DNA of 38,451 nucleotides, taken from Candidatus Magasanikiibacteriota bacterium. GTDB taxonomy: Bacteria; Patescibacteriota; Patescibacteriia; Magasanikbacterales; UBA922. Of the stretch, positions 7,840 to 17,083 are shown piece after piece. The notes below the pieces were generated by a model that ran no database searches, had not been told where the DNA came from, and worked only from the letters and a program-made list of their open reading frames with translations. The stretch covers positions 1 to 38,451 of the forward strand of contig JABIGQ010000019.1 in assembly GCA_018650085.1 (NCBI GenBank). Direction: 5' to 3'. How positions within the stretch are numbered: the first letter of the stretch is position 1; each line of letters opens with the position of its first letter. The position numbers and the translations under genes are program-made.

Positions 7840-9084
7840 CTATGCACTTTTCTCTTCTGTCTTTTCAACTTTCTCTTCTACAACCTCTTCTACTTTCTCT
7901 TCTTTTTTATCGGACACAACTTCATCAGAAACTGTTTTATCCGGCGCAGCTTTAGCAGAGACGGGCTTATCCTCTTTTTTCTCTTCTCTCTTTGGTTTTA
8001 CCCCAGCCAAGCGAAGACCTAGACGATGTTCTGCAGGTTCTATATTGATAATTTCAAAATCTTTTGACTCACCAATAGTAAAGATAGTACGAAGTTCAGT
8101 CACATTACTAATTTGTTTATTAGACAACTCAGAAATATGCGCAAGTCCGTGGATATGATTATCCAATTTTACCATTAATCCAAACGGTTCAATCTTATGT
8201 ACTTCACCAGAGACAATTTGCCCTACCTTATACATGTCTTTTACCTTTTTCCATGGATCATCTACTAAACGCTTCATTGATAAGTAGATCTTTGACTTAT
8301 TTAAATCAATAATTTGTGCTTCTACCTTATCTCCTACCTTTAATATATCCTTTGGATGGTCAATACGTTGCCACACAATCTCTGAGATATGGATAAGTCC
8401 TTCTAGACCTTCTCCAAATTTCATAAATGCCCCAAATGAAGTAAGCGCGCTCACCTCACCTGAAACAAGATCTCCGATCTTATATGATTCAAGTACAGCT
8501 TTTTGGTCATCTTCCCAAACTGCTTTTTCAGATAAAATTAATTTTTCTTCTTTTTGGTTTGCATCTAATACCTTTACCTTTAAAGATATTCCTACCAACT
8601 GTTGTAAATGTTCTAAAATACGATTCTTATCTCCACCCTGTACACGAGGATAATGTTCTGGCGCAAGCTGACTTACTGGCATAAACCCAGTCAATGCATC
8701 CAATTGCACCATAAGTCCACCTTTATTTGCGTGGATGATCTTTGCATCAATTGCAACACCATCTACTACATGCTGTGCCATATTGTCCCAGACACGTTGG
8801 TATCCAGCAATACGGAATGACAATTCCATTTCTCCTGTTTCATTTTCTTGCTCTATAACAGTCGCTTCTACTTCTGTTCCTACTTGAATATTTGAATATT
8901 CACTTGATTCTGCAAATAATTCACGTGATCGGATGATTCCGATTAATAAACCATTTACATCAATTCTCACAGCGCCATTACTTACAGAAATGACTTTTCC
9001 TTTTATTGTTTCTCCTACTTTTGGAAGTTTTGCAAAATAATCTTGCAATAAATCTTCAAAGTTTTCTTGATTTTTTGTGACCAT
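7840..9084 (-). CDS. rpsA: 30S ribosomal protein S1
   Basis: S1 binds mRNA through OB-fold S1 domains and helps the 30S subunit load transcripts. The 414-aa product has four S1 repeats (about residues 20-90, 105-195, 210-280, 295-365); the last two are most canonical (FGAFMKFGEGLEGLIHISE; FGLMVKLDNHIHGLAHISE). A low-complexity Lys/Glu/Val tail ends the protein. The start at 9084 (MVTKNQEN) is preferred over the ORF-track start because the upstream 27 residues do not resemble S1 and lie in the leader. Four domains is fewer than the six of E. coli. The tail contains an in-frame copy of the palindromic element also found at 2485-2882. It has its own promoter and terminator. Confidence 0.93.
   Translation of the reverse strand: MVTKNQENFEDLLQDYFAKLPKVGETIKGKVISVSNGAVRIDVNGLLIGIIRSRELFAESSEYSNIQVGTEVEATVIEQENETGEMELSFRIAGYQRVWDNMAQHVVDGVAIDAKIIHANKGGLMVQLDALTGFMPVSQLAPEHYPRVQGGDKNRILEHLQQLVGISLKVKVLDANQKEEKLILSEKAVWEDDQKAVLESYKIGDLVSGEVSALTSFGAFMKFGEGLEGLIHISEIVWQRIDHPKDILKVGDKVEAQIIDLNKSKIYLSMKRLVDDPWKKVKDMYKVGQIVSGEVHKIEPFGLMVKLDNHIHGLAHISELSNKQISNVTELRTIFTIGESKDFEIINIEPAEHRLGLRLAGVKPKREEKKEDKPVSAKAAPDKTVSDEVVSDKKEEKVEEVVEEKVEKTEEKSA
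7941..7965 (+). repeat. palindromic element copy D inside rpsA
   Basis: CCG - gcgca - GCT tt AGC - agaga - CGG: the short-loop version of the element, lying in frame in the low-complexity C-terminal tail of S1, where it encodes roughly PVSAKAAP on the minus strand. It matches copy A at 22 of 25 positions. It recalls the in-frame palindromic elements known from Rickettsia, though the relationship is only by analogy. Confidence 0.5.
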
Positions 9085-9155
9085 AGTCAAAAAAAGATTA
9101 ACCCGCCATATATGGCAAGCCCACATTATCTGTGGATAATAAATTAAGCTGGTAT

Positions 9156-9184
9156 AGTGTATCACAAGCTCTTGATTTTTGCAA
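9156..9184 (-). promoter_or_regulatory. rpsA promoter and structured leader
   Basis: TTGCAA, 17 nt, TACACT on the minus strand. The ~65-nt leader holds the 12-bp palindrome GCCATATATGGC (about 9103-9114) and an ATTATC/GATAAT hairpin. S1 is autoregulated in other bacteria, so these could be operator structures (inference). Confidence 0.65.
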
Positions 9185-9231
9185 GGGGCAACTGTGGGTA
9201 TATTTCGCTTTAGCTAGGCAAAAATCACATC

Positions 9232-9260
9232 TTGCCAGAAGAGGGAAAATAGCGTATAAT
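9232..9260 (+). promoter_or_regulatory. promoter of the MBL-fold / membrane protein / gyrA operon
   Basis: TTGCCA, 17 nt, TATAAT on the plus strand, divergent from the rpsA promoter. The start site would be near 9267, leaving a leader of about 28 nt. Confidence 0.8.
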
Positions 9261-9294
9261 AGATCCACTGATTATATATTAAGAATACTATGAT

Positions 9295-9909
9295 ATGCAT
9301 ATTTCATGGCTTGGAACGACAGCATTGAAAATCCAAACAAAACCTTTTACAGATGATGTTATTATCGTCATAGACCCATATAAACCAGAAACTGGAGAAT
9401 TTCCTAGAAATCTTACAGCAGACATAGCCTTATACACTCGTACAGATACAGGATCAATTACTATCTCTGGGGCACCATTTGTCGCTAATTCTGCAGGAGA
9501 ATGGGAAGTAAAGGGCGTATTAATTAGAGCAGTCCCAGGACACAACGCCGGAGAGACATTTTTACGCCTCCAAAGTGAACACATGAGCCTGGGGCACCTA
9601 GGAAAAGCAAATAAACCACTCACAGACGAACAACTCTCTGTACTATCTGGTGTAGATATACTCTGTATACCAGTAGGTGGCCTAGACTGCTACGATGCCC
9701 CTACTGCCAGAAAGATTGTTCAACAACTAGAACCACGAGTTGTAATCCCAATGTGCTATACTTCAGACAATGATCCAAAGGCAGAAGCTGTAAGTAAATT
9801 TATAAAAGAAGTGGGAGTACAGCCAGAAGAAGCAGAAAAGAAGATAATTATAAAAAAGAAAGATCTTCCACAAGAAGAAATGCACATGATTATTATCTCA
9901 AAAGAATAG
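9295..9909 (+). CDS. metallo-beta-lactamase-fold protein lacking metal ligands
   Basis: A 204-aa protein with the outline of the UlaG-like/Lactamase_B_3 branch of the metallo-beta-lactamase superfamily. It opens with MHISWLGTTALKI, continues through GEWEVKGVLI and MSLGHLGKAN, and has a late PVGGLD...PRVVIPMCY segment. The superfamily's HxHxDH zinc motif should follow the third strand; the matching position reads LYTRTDTGSI with no histidines. It is therefore probably not a zinc hydrolase, or uses another chemistry. First gene of an operon with a small membrane protein and gyrA. Fold assignment is from motif order and is moderately sure; the activity is unknown. Confidence 0.7.
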   Translation: MHISWLGTTALKIQTKPFTDDVIIVIDPYKPETGEFPRNLTADIALYTRTDTGSITISGAPFVANSAGEWEVKGVLIRAVPGHNAGETFLRLQSEHMSLGHLGKANKPLTDEQLSVLSGVDILCIPVGGLDCYDAPTARKIVQQLEPRVVIPMCYTSDNDPKAEAVSKFIKEVGVQPEEAEKKIIIKKKDLPQEEMHMIIISKE

Positions 9910-9941
9910 ATTTGTCGTATAATAAGTCTAACAACAACAAT

Positions 9942-10493
9942 ATGCCTGAAAAAAAACCAAACAATAAAAAACCTAAAAAACAGGCGCCAAAGAATCCGAA
10001 AAAAAAGAAAGTGGTAAAGAAAGTGGTAAAGAAAAAAACAAATAAAGTAACGAATAAAAAACGAAAAGAAATAAAAAAAGCAGTAGATAATATTCCAGAA
10101 CTTATTGCAGAGCAAATCCGCAAAGGAAAAGAAACAGAAAAAGTGTCAAAAAAGTCTGTAGAAATAAAAAAATTACCTCAGATAAATGAATCCTATATTG
10201 CGGCAGAAAAAGAAAAAAAGCGTTTTCTCTTACTTGGAGTGAGTTTAACCACATTGGCTATCTTTATACTGTGGATCTTTCACATGACCACACTCATAGG
10301 AAATGTCAGCACACTTAAACCTTTTTCGTCAGAAATATTTTCCAATACCACAGATGAACTAAAAGAAGTGATCAACTCGTTTGAAGAAGAAGGAACAAAA
10401 AAAATAGAAACAACTAGCCAAGCAATAAAAGAAGAGGAGATAAAAGATGCACTACGCAGTGTGCTCACCACAAAAAAAGATAAAAATATTTAG
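9942..10493 (+). CDS. small single-span membrane protein with Lys-rich N-terminus
   Basis: Hypothetical, 183 aa. The first ~50 residues are very rich in Lys/Asn/Pro ([15 protein letters not shown], then VVKKVVKKK), a segment likely to bind nucleic acid or membrane. One transmembrane helix lies at about residues 94-115 ([19 protein letters not shown]), followed by a Glu/Lys-rich helical tail. The ORF track begins at TTG 9912, but ATG 9942 is preferred. It lies 32 nt after the MBL-fold gene and 17 nt before gyrA, so the three are probably co-transcribed. The basic tail would face the cytoplasm. No family recognised. Confidence 0.7.
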   Translation: MPEKKPNNKKPKKQAPKNPKKKKVVKKVVKKKTNKVTNKKRKEIKKAVDNIPELIAEQIRKGKETEKVSKKSVEIKKLPQINESYIAAEKEKKRFLLLGVSLTTLAIFILWIFHMTTLIGNVSTLKPFSSEIFSNTTDELKEVINSFEEEGTKKIETTSQAIKEEEIKDALRSVLTTKKDKNI

Positions 10494-10510
10494 AATCTGT
10501 TTATATTAGT

Positions 10511-12991
10511 ATGCAAAAAAAGAATGAAAAGGAGCTAGCAGAGGTAACACCTGTAAACACAAACGTCGAACCGATCCAACTGGTAGATGAAATGAAGACA
10601 TCATACATTGATTATGCCATGAGTGTCATAGTATCTCGTGCATTACCAGATGTTCGTGATGGGCTAAAGCCTGTTCACAGACGTATTTTATATGCCATGT
10701 GGAAAATTGGATTAAAAAGCACATCAAAATTTAGAAAATCTGCCCACGTAGTTGGTGAAGTGATGGCAAAGTATCATCCGCATGGTGATTCTGCTATCTA
10801 TGATTCACTTGTTCGTATGGCACAGGATTTTTCCATGAGAAATCCACTTATCAATGGTCAAGGAAACTTTGGGTCAATGGATGGTGACTCTGCTGCGGCC
10901 ATGCGTTATACAGAGGCAAAATTACAAAAGATTGCAGAGGAAATGCTTACTGATATTGAAAAAAAGACAGTAAACTTTGTCACAAATTACGATGACTCTA
11001 CCATGGAACCACGAGTACTCCCAAGTAAATTACCAAATTTGCTTTTAAATGGAAGCATGGGAATTGCTGTGGGAATGGCCACAAATATCCCTCCGCATAA
11101 TTTGGCAGAACTTTGTGCAGCGACCATGCATCTTATAGATAACCCAAAGGCGACTCTAGATGAGCTCATGGAACACCTAAAAGGTCCTGACTTCCCTACT
11201 GGTGGAATTATATATAATAAAGAAGACATAAAAACAGCATTTGCTACTGGGCGTGGTGGAATTGTTTTACGCGCAAAAACAAATATTGAAGAAAAGAAAA
11301 ATGGAATGTTCCGCATTATTGTAAACGAAATTCCATATCAAGTAAATAAATCAACACTCCTAGAAAGAATTGCAAGATTAGTCACAGAAAAAAAGATCGA
11401 CGGAATAAAAGACCTGCGTGATGAATCAAATAAAGATGGTGTCCGCGTTGTCGTTGATCTAAAAAAAGATGCTTACCCAAAGAAAGTATTGAACAGACTA
11501 TTTAAACTTACAGATTTACAAACAACCTTTCATGTAAACATGATTGCATTAGTGGATGGAATACAACCACGATTGCTCAATGTAAAAACAGTACTAGAAG
11601 AATTTATAAAACATCGCCAAGAAGTAATCTACAGAAGAACTAAATTTGATTTAGACAAAGCAAAAGAACGTGCGCACATCTTGGAAGGATTACAAAAAGC
11701 ACTAGATAAAATTGACTTAGTGATTAAAACTATTCGCGCCTCAAAGGATAAAGACGAAGCAAAAGTAAATTTAATGAAGCAGTTCAAATTTACAGAAAGA
11801 CAAACTGTAGCAATTTTAGACATGCGATTACAACAATTAGCAAATCTAGAAAGAAAGAAAATAGAAGATGAATTGGCAGAAAAATTAGCACTCATAAAAA
11901 AATTAGAGGCTATTTTAAAAAGTCCTGCAGAAATATTAAACATTATTAAAAAAGAAATCACAGAAATCGTAGAACAATACAAAGAAAAAAGACGTACAAA
12001 AATTATTCCACATGGGGTAGAAGAATTTTCTATGGAAGACTTGGTTCCAAATGAACCTACTATTATCATGGTCACTCATGATGGGTATATAAAACGTATG
12101 CCAGTAGATACATTTAAAACACAGCATAGAGGTGGAAAAGGTGTCATAGGATTGACCACAAAAGAAACAGATGTGGTAGAACAACTTATTTCTACAAATA
12201 CACATGATGATCTACTATTTTTCACCACACGTGGACGTGTCTTCCAACTAAAAGCATACGATATTCCACAAACCAGCAGAACTGCAAAGGGGCAAGCTCT
12301 GGTAAACTTCTTGCAATTAGCACCAAATGAAAAAGTATCATCTATACTTTCTATGGCAGATATGGATAAATTTGAATATCTTGTCATGGTGACAACGAAA
12401 GGTGTTATTAAAAAAACAAAATTATCTGACTTTAGAAAAGTTCGTAATTCTGGACTTATAGCACTGGGACTAAAAGAAGATGACATGCTAGAATGGGTTC
12501 GTCCTTCTACAGGAGCTGACACCATTATGCTTGTTACCTCACTTGGTCAAGCCATCCACTTCAAAGAAACAGGAGTGCGAGCTATGGGAAGAACAGCCGC
12601 AGGAGTTCGTGGAATACGATTGAAATCTCAAGATAAAGTGATCAGCATGGCAATAGCCCAACCTACACTTATCCGAGAAAAACAACTTGAGTTACTCGTT
12701 ATCTCAGAAAATGGTTTAGGAAAAAAGACTAGATTAAACGAATATAAGATTCAAGGACGTGGGGGTAGTGGTATAAAAACCATGAGCGTTACTGCAAAAA
12801 CTGGAAATATTATTAGTGCTCGTGTGATAAATAATACAGAAGAACACGACATTATGATGATTTCTAAAAAAGGACAAGTCGTCCGCACCCCACTAAAAAA
12901 CATCTCTACACTAGGACGTGCAACTCAAGGAGTCCGCGTGATGAGATTTAAAACATCATCTGATACCGTTACGAGTATTGCGATACTCTAA
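10511..12991 (+). CDS. gyrA: DNA gyrase subunit A
   Basis: The 826-aa subunit cuts and passes DNA as a type IIA topoisomerase with GyrB, introducing negative supercoils. Visible are the opening [20 protein letters not shown], the quinolone-determining region [10 protein letters not shown] (Ser and Asp present, as in sensitive enzymes), and the catalytic tyrosine in [10 protein letters not shown] near residue 134. A C-terminal beta-pinwheel begins with the GyrA-box-like QHRGGKG near residue 537, which favours GyrA over ParC. Length is close to the family norm. Last gene of the operon starting at 9295; gyrB is not in the window. Confidence 0.95.
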   Translation: MQKKNEKELAEVTPVNTNVEPIQLVDEMKTSYIDYAMSVIVSRALPDVRDGLKPVHRRILYAMWKIGLKSTSKFRKSAHVVGEVMAKYHPHGDSAIYDSLVRMAQDFSMRNPLINGQGNFGSMDGDSAAAMRYTEAKLQKIAEEMLTDIEKKTVNFVTNYDDSTMEPRVLPSKLPNLLLNGSMGIAVGMATNIPPHNLAELCAATMHLIDNPKATLDELMEHLKGPDFPTGGIIYNKEDIKTAFATGRGGIVLRAKTNIEEKKNGMFRIIVNEIPYQVNKSTLLERIARLVTEKKIDGIKDLRDESNKDGVRVVVDLKKDAYPKKVLNRLFKLTDLQTTFHVNMIALVDGIQPRLLNVKTVLEEFIKHRQEVIYRRTKFDLDKAKERAHILEGLQKALDKIDLVIKTIRASKDKDEAKVNLMKQFKFTERQTVAILDMRLQQLANLERKKIEDELAEKLALIKKLEAILKSPAEILNIIKKEITEIVEQYKEKRRTKIIPHGVEEFSMEDLVPNEPTIIMVTHDGYIKRMPVDTFKTQHRGGKGVIGLTTKETDVVEQLISTNTHDDLLFFTTRGRVFQLKAYDIPQTSRTAKGQALVNFLQLAPNEKVSSILSMADMDKFEYLVMVTTKGVIKKTKLSDFRKVRNSGLIALGLKEDDMLEWVRPSTGADTIMLVTSLGQAIHFKETGVRAMGRTAAGVRGIRLKSQDKVISMAIAQPTLIREKQLELLVISENGLGKKTRLNEYKIQGRGGSGIKTMSVTAKTGNIISARVINNTEEHDIMMISKKGQVVRTPLKNISTLGRATQGVRVMRFKTSSDTVTSIAIL

Positions 12992-12998
12992 CTCTGTC

Positions 12999-13043
12999 AT
13001 CCTAAGTGTAATGTAGACGAAGTACTACATGAAATCGAAGGAT
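12999..13043. repeat. ATCCT...AGGAT hairpin element
   Basis: Nested stems ATCCT/AGGAT and ATGTAG/CTACAT just after gyrA. The outline (GTCATCCT ... GAAGGATC) resembles short interspersed palindromes common in many bacterial intergenic regions. Only one clear copy was seen in this window. Confidence 0.4.
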
Positions 13044-13060
13044 CCCCCACTTAAACACAA

Positions 13061-13092
13061 AAAAGTACATCATAATTTGATGTACTTTTTTA
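13061..13092. terminator. bidirectional terminator between gyrA and ruvA
   Basis: Arms AAAAGTACATCA / TGATGTACTTTT with T-runs available on both strands, placed between convergent gyrA and ruvA. Confidence 0.9.
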
Positions 13093-13115
13093 TTAAACTT
13101 GTTTCGTAATATTTC

Positions 13116-13691
13116 CTAAAACACACTCAGCGACTTCAACGCTTTTCGCAATACTACTTCAACTACTTCCCCGCCATCCAATCCACTTATAGCTCCACGG
13201 GCATCTTCCTTTGAATATCCCATAGCAATCAAAGCCTCCACAACTTCCCCCAGTGAACCAGATTCTTTTATCTCCATATCTTTTTCTACTGCATGTACTT
13301 TTGATTTCAACTCCACCACAAGACGCTCTGCTGTTTTCTTTCCCATGCCCTGCACTGCAGTTAAATATTTTATATCTCCACGACCAATTGCAGACTGAAC
13401 ATCTTCTATAGAACCAAGTGCTAAAATATTCATTGCCCCCTTTGGCCCAATACCTTTTACAGATAATAATAAAATAAAGAAATCCTTTTCGTCTTTTGAT
13501 TTGAAACCAAATAATTCCAAAGCTGTCTCTCCTACTTTTAAATATGTAGGCATTTCAATATCTTCTCCCACACGCAATTCTAATGCATGTCTAGTAGTTA
13601 CATATACATCATATCCAAGTCCAGCAGAAGTAAGAATAGTAAGTGTATTTTTTGAAACACTGTGAATTGTTCCTGATATGTATGAAATCAT
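13116..13691 (-). CDS. ruvA: Holliday junction DNA helicase subunit RuvA
   Basis: RuvA binds four-way junctions and loads the RuvB motor for branch migration. The 191-aa protein shows the N-terminal OB fold (MISYISGTIHSVSKNTLTIL), the HhH region with IKGIGPKGAMNIL and the second hairpin VQGMGKKTAERLVVELK, and a C-terminal UBA-like domain III (LIAMGYSKEDARGAI). Length and order are normal. It lies 47 nt behind pepA and is likely the last gene of that run. The 47-nt gap holds short direct repeats of the type acaagttataagttacaag. ruvB and ruvC are not in the window. Confidence 0.95.
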   Translation of the reverse strand: MISYISGTIHSVSKNTLTILTSAGLGYDVYVTTRHALELRVGEDIEMPTYLKVGETALELFGFKSKDEKDFFILLLSVKGIGPKGAMNILALGSIEDVQSAIGRGDIKYLTAVQGMGKKTAERLVVELKSKVHAVEKDMEIKESGSLGEVVEALIAMGYSKEDARGAISGLDGGEVVEVVLRKALKSLSVF

Positions 13692-13738
13692 ATTATAAAA
13701 AGATACAAGTTATAAGTTACAAGCTACAAGTTATACGC

Positions 13739-15226
13739 CTATTTCAAATATTCAATAAAACTTTCCACTCCAAATCCATTTGCTCCCCCACGAATATATG
13801 ACTTTCCACTCTCTCCATAATAACAAGAAGATAAATCAATATGCATCCATGGATATGATTTTCCTTTTTTGTCACTTGTAAAAAATTGTAAAAATGCTGC
13901 AGCAGTGGACGCTCCGCCAAAACGTGGATGCCCTACTCCACCAAGATTTTTAATATCTGCCACTTCACATTTCACGGCCTTACTATATTCTTCTCCCACA
14001 GGTAAACGCCACACCTGCTCCCCCACAATTTCTGCACTTTTATTTAATTTTTCCGCCAATTCATCTTCTGGAGTAAACATTCCTGAGCGTTCATTACCAA
14101 GTGCCACCATACACGCACCGGTAAGAGTCGCAAAATCAATTACTTCTTTTGGGTTATACTTATGCGCATAAGACAGTGCATCTGCCAAAACTAATCGTCC
14201 TTCTGCATCTGTATTTTCGATAAGTACTGTCTTCCCATTCATAGCGGTTAAAATATCATCTGGCCGAAAAGAATCTCCACTTGGCATATTTTCACATGCT
14301 GGAATTAATCCTACAATATGTCTTTTTAACTTCAATCCTGCAGCTGCTTTTATAATTCCAAGCACCGTTGCTGCCCCTAACATATCAAACTTCATGTCTT
14401 TCATATATGGATCTGGCTTTAGAGAAAGACCACCAGAATCATAGGTAATTCCTTTCCCTACTAAAACAGTAGGGTTCTTTTCTTTTTTCCCTACATATTC
14501 CACAATAATAAATCTCGGAGGAAGTACTGATCCCCTAGAAACTCCCAGCAAACATCCCATTCCTTCCGCTTCTATCTGTTTTTTACCAAGTGCCTTTACA
14601 CGAATAGTATCAAATGTTTTTTCAAGTTTTTTTGCTTCTTTTGCTAGCATTTCTGGAGTCATTTGTGTCGGTGGAGTATTTCCTAGCATGCGAGTAAACT
14701 CTACTCCCTCTGCAATCGCTTTTCCACTTTTTATTCCTGTATTAAATTCTTTTTTTACCTTTTCATCTTCCAGTATCCACTCCACTTTTTTTACTTCTAC
14801 TACTTTATCTTCTTTATCCTTGAATTCATCAAATGCATACAGCGCATTGGAAAGCGCAACTGTTCCAGTCTTTGCCATTTGAACTACTTCAAGCGAAGAC
14901 AAGACTTTTTTTGATAGTAAAAAACTACATGCAGTAATCTTTTTCTTTTGTGCCACCATAGCTACAGTTCCTACAGCGTGTTTCCATGTACGGATAGTCA
15001 TTTCTTCCTTTTTTCCTAATCCCACAAGAAACAATCTTTTTTCTTCTAGATATAATAATAAAGTTTCTCCATTTTTTCCTTCGAAATCTTTTGATTTAAT
15101 TATTGCTTTCACTGCTTTTTTTTCTGCACTTTCTAAAAGTGATGCATCTGTAAGTGCATCTTCAAATAAAAAGAAGATTTTGCTATCTGTACTATATTTT
15201 TCTACTATTTTTGTTGTAATATTCAT
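13739..15226 (-). CDS. pepA: leucyl aminopeptidase, M17 family
   Basis: A cytosolic two-metal aminopeptidase that removes N-terminal residues; some PepA proteins also bind DNA in Xer recombination. The 495-aa protein carries the family signature NTDAEGRLVLADAL, the metal and lysine segment GKGITYDSGGLSLKP, and a typical C-terminal catalytic domain after a divergent N-terminal domain (about residues 1-160). It begins only 5 nt after the RelE-type toxin gene and 47 nt before ruvA, so it may be co-transcribed with the toxin-antitoxin pair. No Shine-Dalgarno is obvious. Confidence 0.93.
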   Translation of the reverse strand: MNITTKIVEKYSTDSKIFFLFEDALTDASLLESAEKKAVKAIIKSKDFEGKNGETLLLYLEEKRLFLVGLGKKEEMTIRTWKHAVGTVAMVAQKKKITACSFLLSKKVLSSLEVVQMAKTGTVALSNALYAFDEFKDKEDKVVEVKKVEWILEDEKVKKEFNTGIKSGKAIAEGVEFTRMLGNTPPTQMTPEMLAKEAKKLEKTFDTIRVKALGKKQIEAEGMGCLLGVSRGSVLPPRFIIVEYVGKKEKNPTVLVGKGITYDSGGLSLKPDPYMKDMKFDMLGAATVLGIIKAAAGLKLKRHIVGLIPACENMPSGDSFRPDDILTAMNGKTVLIENTDAEGRLVLADALSYAHKYNPKEVIDFATLTGACMVALGNERSGMFTPEDELAEKLNKSAEIVGEQVWRLPVGEEYSKAVKCEVADIKNLGGVGHPRFGGASTAAAFLQFFTSDKKGKSYPWMHIDLSSCYYGESGKSYIRGGANGFGVESFIEYLK

Positions 15227-15231
15227 ACGTA

Positions 15232-15507
15232 CTATTGTTTTTTATATATTTCTTTTCTGTGTTTAATTCGTAAAATGAGAAGGATACTAATCTTACCATT
15301 ATCCTCTACATCAAAAATAGCTCTATAACGACCAATGCGAAAACGATATGCTCCTATATAGTTATTCTTTAATTTTTTTGCATATTGTAGTGGATTATTT
15401 TGTGCAATATAAAATCGTAATTTCTGTGCAATCTGTTTTTGAATAGATTTTTCTAGGCAAGTTAATTCTTTTTTTGCTATTTTAGTTAATTGAAGTCTAT
15501 ACTTCAT
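15232..15507 (-). CDS. RelE/ParE-family toxin
   Basis: A 91-aa basic protein of the RelE fold (opening MKYRLQLTKIAKKELTCL; core YRFRIGRYRAIFDVED; end ILRIKHRKEIYKK). RelE-type toxins cut mRNA in the ribosome; ParE-type members poison gyrase. Sequence alone does not settle which. The start overlaps the antitoxin stop by 4 nt (ATGA), a common translational coupling in toxin-antitoxin pairs. It is followed after 5 nt by pepA, which is an unusual partner. Confidence 0.85.
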   Translation of the reverse strand: MKYRLQLTKIAKKELTCLEKSIQKQIAQKLRFYIAQNNPLQYAKKLKNNYIGAYRFRIGRYRAIFDVEDNGKISILLILRIKHRKEIYKKQ

Positions 15508-15755
15508 AATCCCAGTTCATCACACACCTCTTCAAAATCATAAACATCACCTTTTTTCACATCTTCCCTAGCTTCTTCTATATCTTTCACAAAACTTTCC
15601 AAGAAAACATCGTCACCATTCAAAGGTTCCACCCTAAAAACAGGCTTATTACGATTAAGCACAATAAAATTCCAATTATTTTTTATTGCTTTTTTATACA
15701 GTGTAGAAATATTTTGTCTAAACTCTCTCACACCAATAAGTTTTGTGGTAGTCAT
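15504..15755 (-). CDS. Phd/YefM-type antitoxin
   Basis: An 83-aa antitoxin. The Phd/YefM DNA-binding domain is visible (KLIGVREFRQNISTLYKKA), followed by an acidic C-terminal helix that would wrap the toxin. The ORF track starts at 15848, but the preceding 31 residues are translated leader; MTTTKL at 15755 lies ~31 nt after the predicted transcription start. It is expected to repress its own promoter; a tgtgtaatc...tgtacaca region near the -10 is a possible operator. Confidence 0.85.
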   Translation of the reverse strand: MTTTKLIGVREFRQNISTLYKKAIKNNWNFIVLNRNKPVFRVEPLNGDDVFLESFVKDIEEAREDVKKGDVYDFEEVCDELGL

Positions 15756-15792
15756 AAGATGAATTAATGAATAATGCACAATGTGTAATCTA

Positions 15793-15821
15793 AGTGTACA
15801 CAATATTATTGATTTTGTCAA
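15793..15821 (-). promoter_or_regulatory. promoter of the toxin-antitoxin operon
   Basis: TTGACA, 17 nt, TACACT on the minus strand, just downstream of the terminator of the preceding 328-aa gene. It probably drives antitoxin, toxin and possibly pepA-ruvA. Confidence 0.8.
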
Positions 15822-15831
15822 ATTATGTAAT

Positions 15832-15857
15832 AAAAAAAACGCCAGCAAATGCCAGCG
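15832..15857 (-). terminator. terminator of the 328-aa unknown gene
   Basis: On the minus strand CGCTGGC atttGCTGGCG pairs over 7 bp including two G-U wobbles and is followed by eight T residues. Confidence 0.75.
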
Positions 15858-15902
15858 CCCTGCCCCAAAAAAGTAAGCACCCCTTAGTTCTTTACCTCCT
15901 TT

Positions 15903-16889
15903 TTATTTCGTATTCGGTCTTCCCGGACATGGGAATTTTATCGACAACTCACTCCCAAGCTGTGGCAACGAGATTTTCACAAATTGGAAACAGTATCCTT
16001 CTGGTAAATCTGGAATGTCAACGCCTTCTGGTGCCGTTCTTAACAGATCTCCATACAAAGATCCGATTTTTAAGAAACGTTCAGCATTATTCCTGAAATT
16101 AAAAGGGCCGGGATTATCACAAGCCGCAGCGCTCTCAACCCCCAGGTGTATAGCTTCATCTACAGGTGAACCTCCCACCCTGTGAAAGAAGTCCAACCCA
16201 ACGACGTTTCCTAATCTGCCTTCAGCCACTCTGTGATCTAGAGATGAGGTGGCATAGAGCTGTGGGTCAATAACAAAAAAAATCGTTTGTTCAATAGTGG
16301 GATGATCACATAAAATAGTAAAAAAATCGTCATGACTTTCATGTCCATGAAGATCTTCCCAATCCACATAATTCCTCAAACCAAACGATGTCACACGTTC
16401 AAAAATGGGATCATATGAGCAAGACACAGGAAGCTGAACAGACTTGCGTAAAATCCCATTGGGATCTGTATGAACAGATGTATGCCCAGTACAAGAAAAC
16501 ACAAAAGTATTAAATAGCCACTGCCTAGACATAAAGCCATTGAAGTCTGCCCCCACACGAGAACATTTTTGAACATATGACTCTATCTTTTGAAAAGGAA
16601 TTTTTACAATCCCCTCTAAAGAGTCTAGCTCATACTTTCTCCTTAGGGTCTCTTTTTTCAACAGATACATAGATCCATCTGCCGAAATAAACACAAAATA
16701 CATAACAGATAAACAAACATATGGTACTGTATGCCACAGAACATTTGCACGCTCAATGAGCTTTCGAGCGTGTGTTGTGTGCCCATGGCTTGTTAAAGCT
16801 AGTTGATCTTTAATCAACCTTGCTATTTTTCTCAACCAACGCAAGTGCCCTGCATCTATAACGATACCCATACTTTTCTTTTCCGACAT
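15903..16889 (-). CDS. hypothetical protein, 328 aa
   Basis: No family recognised. It opens MSEKKSMGIVIDAGHLRWL, has a hydrophobic segment near residues 52-68 (VPYVCLSVMYFVFI) that may be a buried strand or a membrane helix, and scattered Cys/His without a clear metal motif. The C-terminal half contains YCFQFVKISLPQL. It has a good Shine-Dalgarno (AGAGG 8 nt before ATG) and a somewhat higher G+C than its neighbours, unlike most native genes here, so it may be acquired. It is monocistronic, with its own promoter and terminator. A 13-bp palindrome (ACATAG c CTATGT) covers its -10. Confidence 0.65.
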   Translation of the reverse strand: MSEKKSMGIVIDAGHLRWLRKIARLIKDQLALTSHGHTTHARKLIERANVLWHTVPYVCLSVMYFVFISADGSMYLLKKETLRRKYELDSLEGIVKIPFQKIESYVQKCSRVGADFNGFMSRQWLFNTFVFSCTGHTSVHTDPNGILRKSVQLPVSCSYDPIFERVTSFGLRNYVDWEDLHGHESHDDFFTILCDHPTIEQTIFFVIDPQLYATSSLDHRVAEGRLGNVVGLDFFHRVGGSPVDEAIHLGVESAAACDNPGPFNFRNNAERFLKIGSLYGDLLRTAPEGVDIPDLPEGYCFQFVKISLPQLGSELSIKFPCPGRPNTK

Positions 16890-16973
16890 TTCTTTATCCT
16901 CTTTTTGTTTATGAGATAATCCACTCGTTTTTTGTAATGTATTCTCCTCATTGTTTTTAAAGAACTCTTACAT

Positions 16974-17002
16974 AGCCTATGTTACTTTATATAATATGTC
17001 AA
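16974..17002 (-). promoter_or_regulatory. promoter and palindrome upstream of the 328-aa gene
   Basis: TTGACA, 17 nt, TAGGCT on the minus strand. The palindrome ACATAG c CTATGT (about 16970-16982) overlaps the -10 and could be an operator. Confidence 0.55.
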
Positions 17003-17024
17003 GAACAGCCCGAAAATAAAAACT

Positions 17025-17062
17025 ATAAAAAAATTTAGACACACCTATCTAAATTTTTTTTT
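17025..17062. terminator. terminator of ileS
   Basis: Arms AAATTTAGA / TCTAAATTT with A/T runs on both sides; on the minus strand it ends ileS. Confidence 0.8.
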
Positions 17063-17083
17063 ATTATAGATAACCTCTAAACA

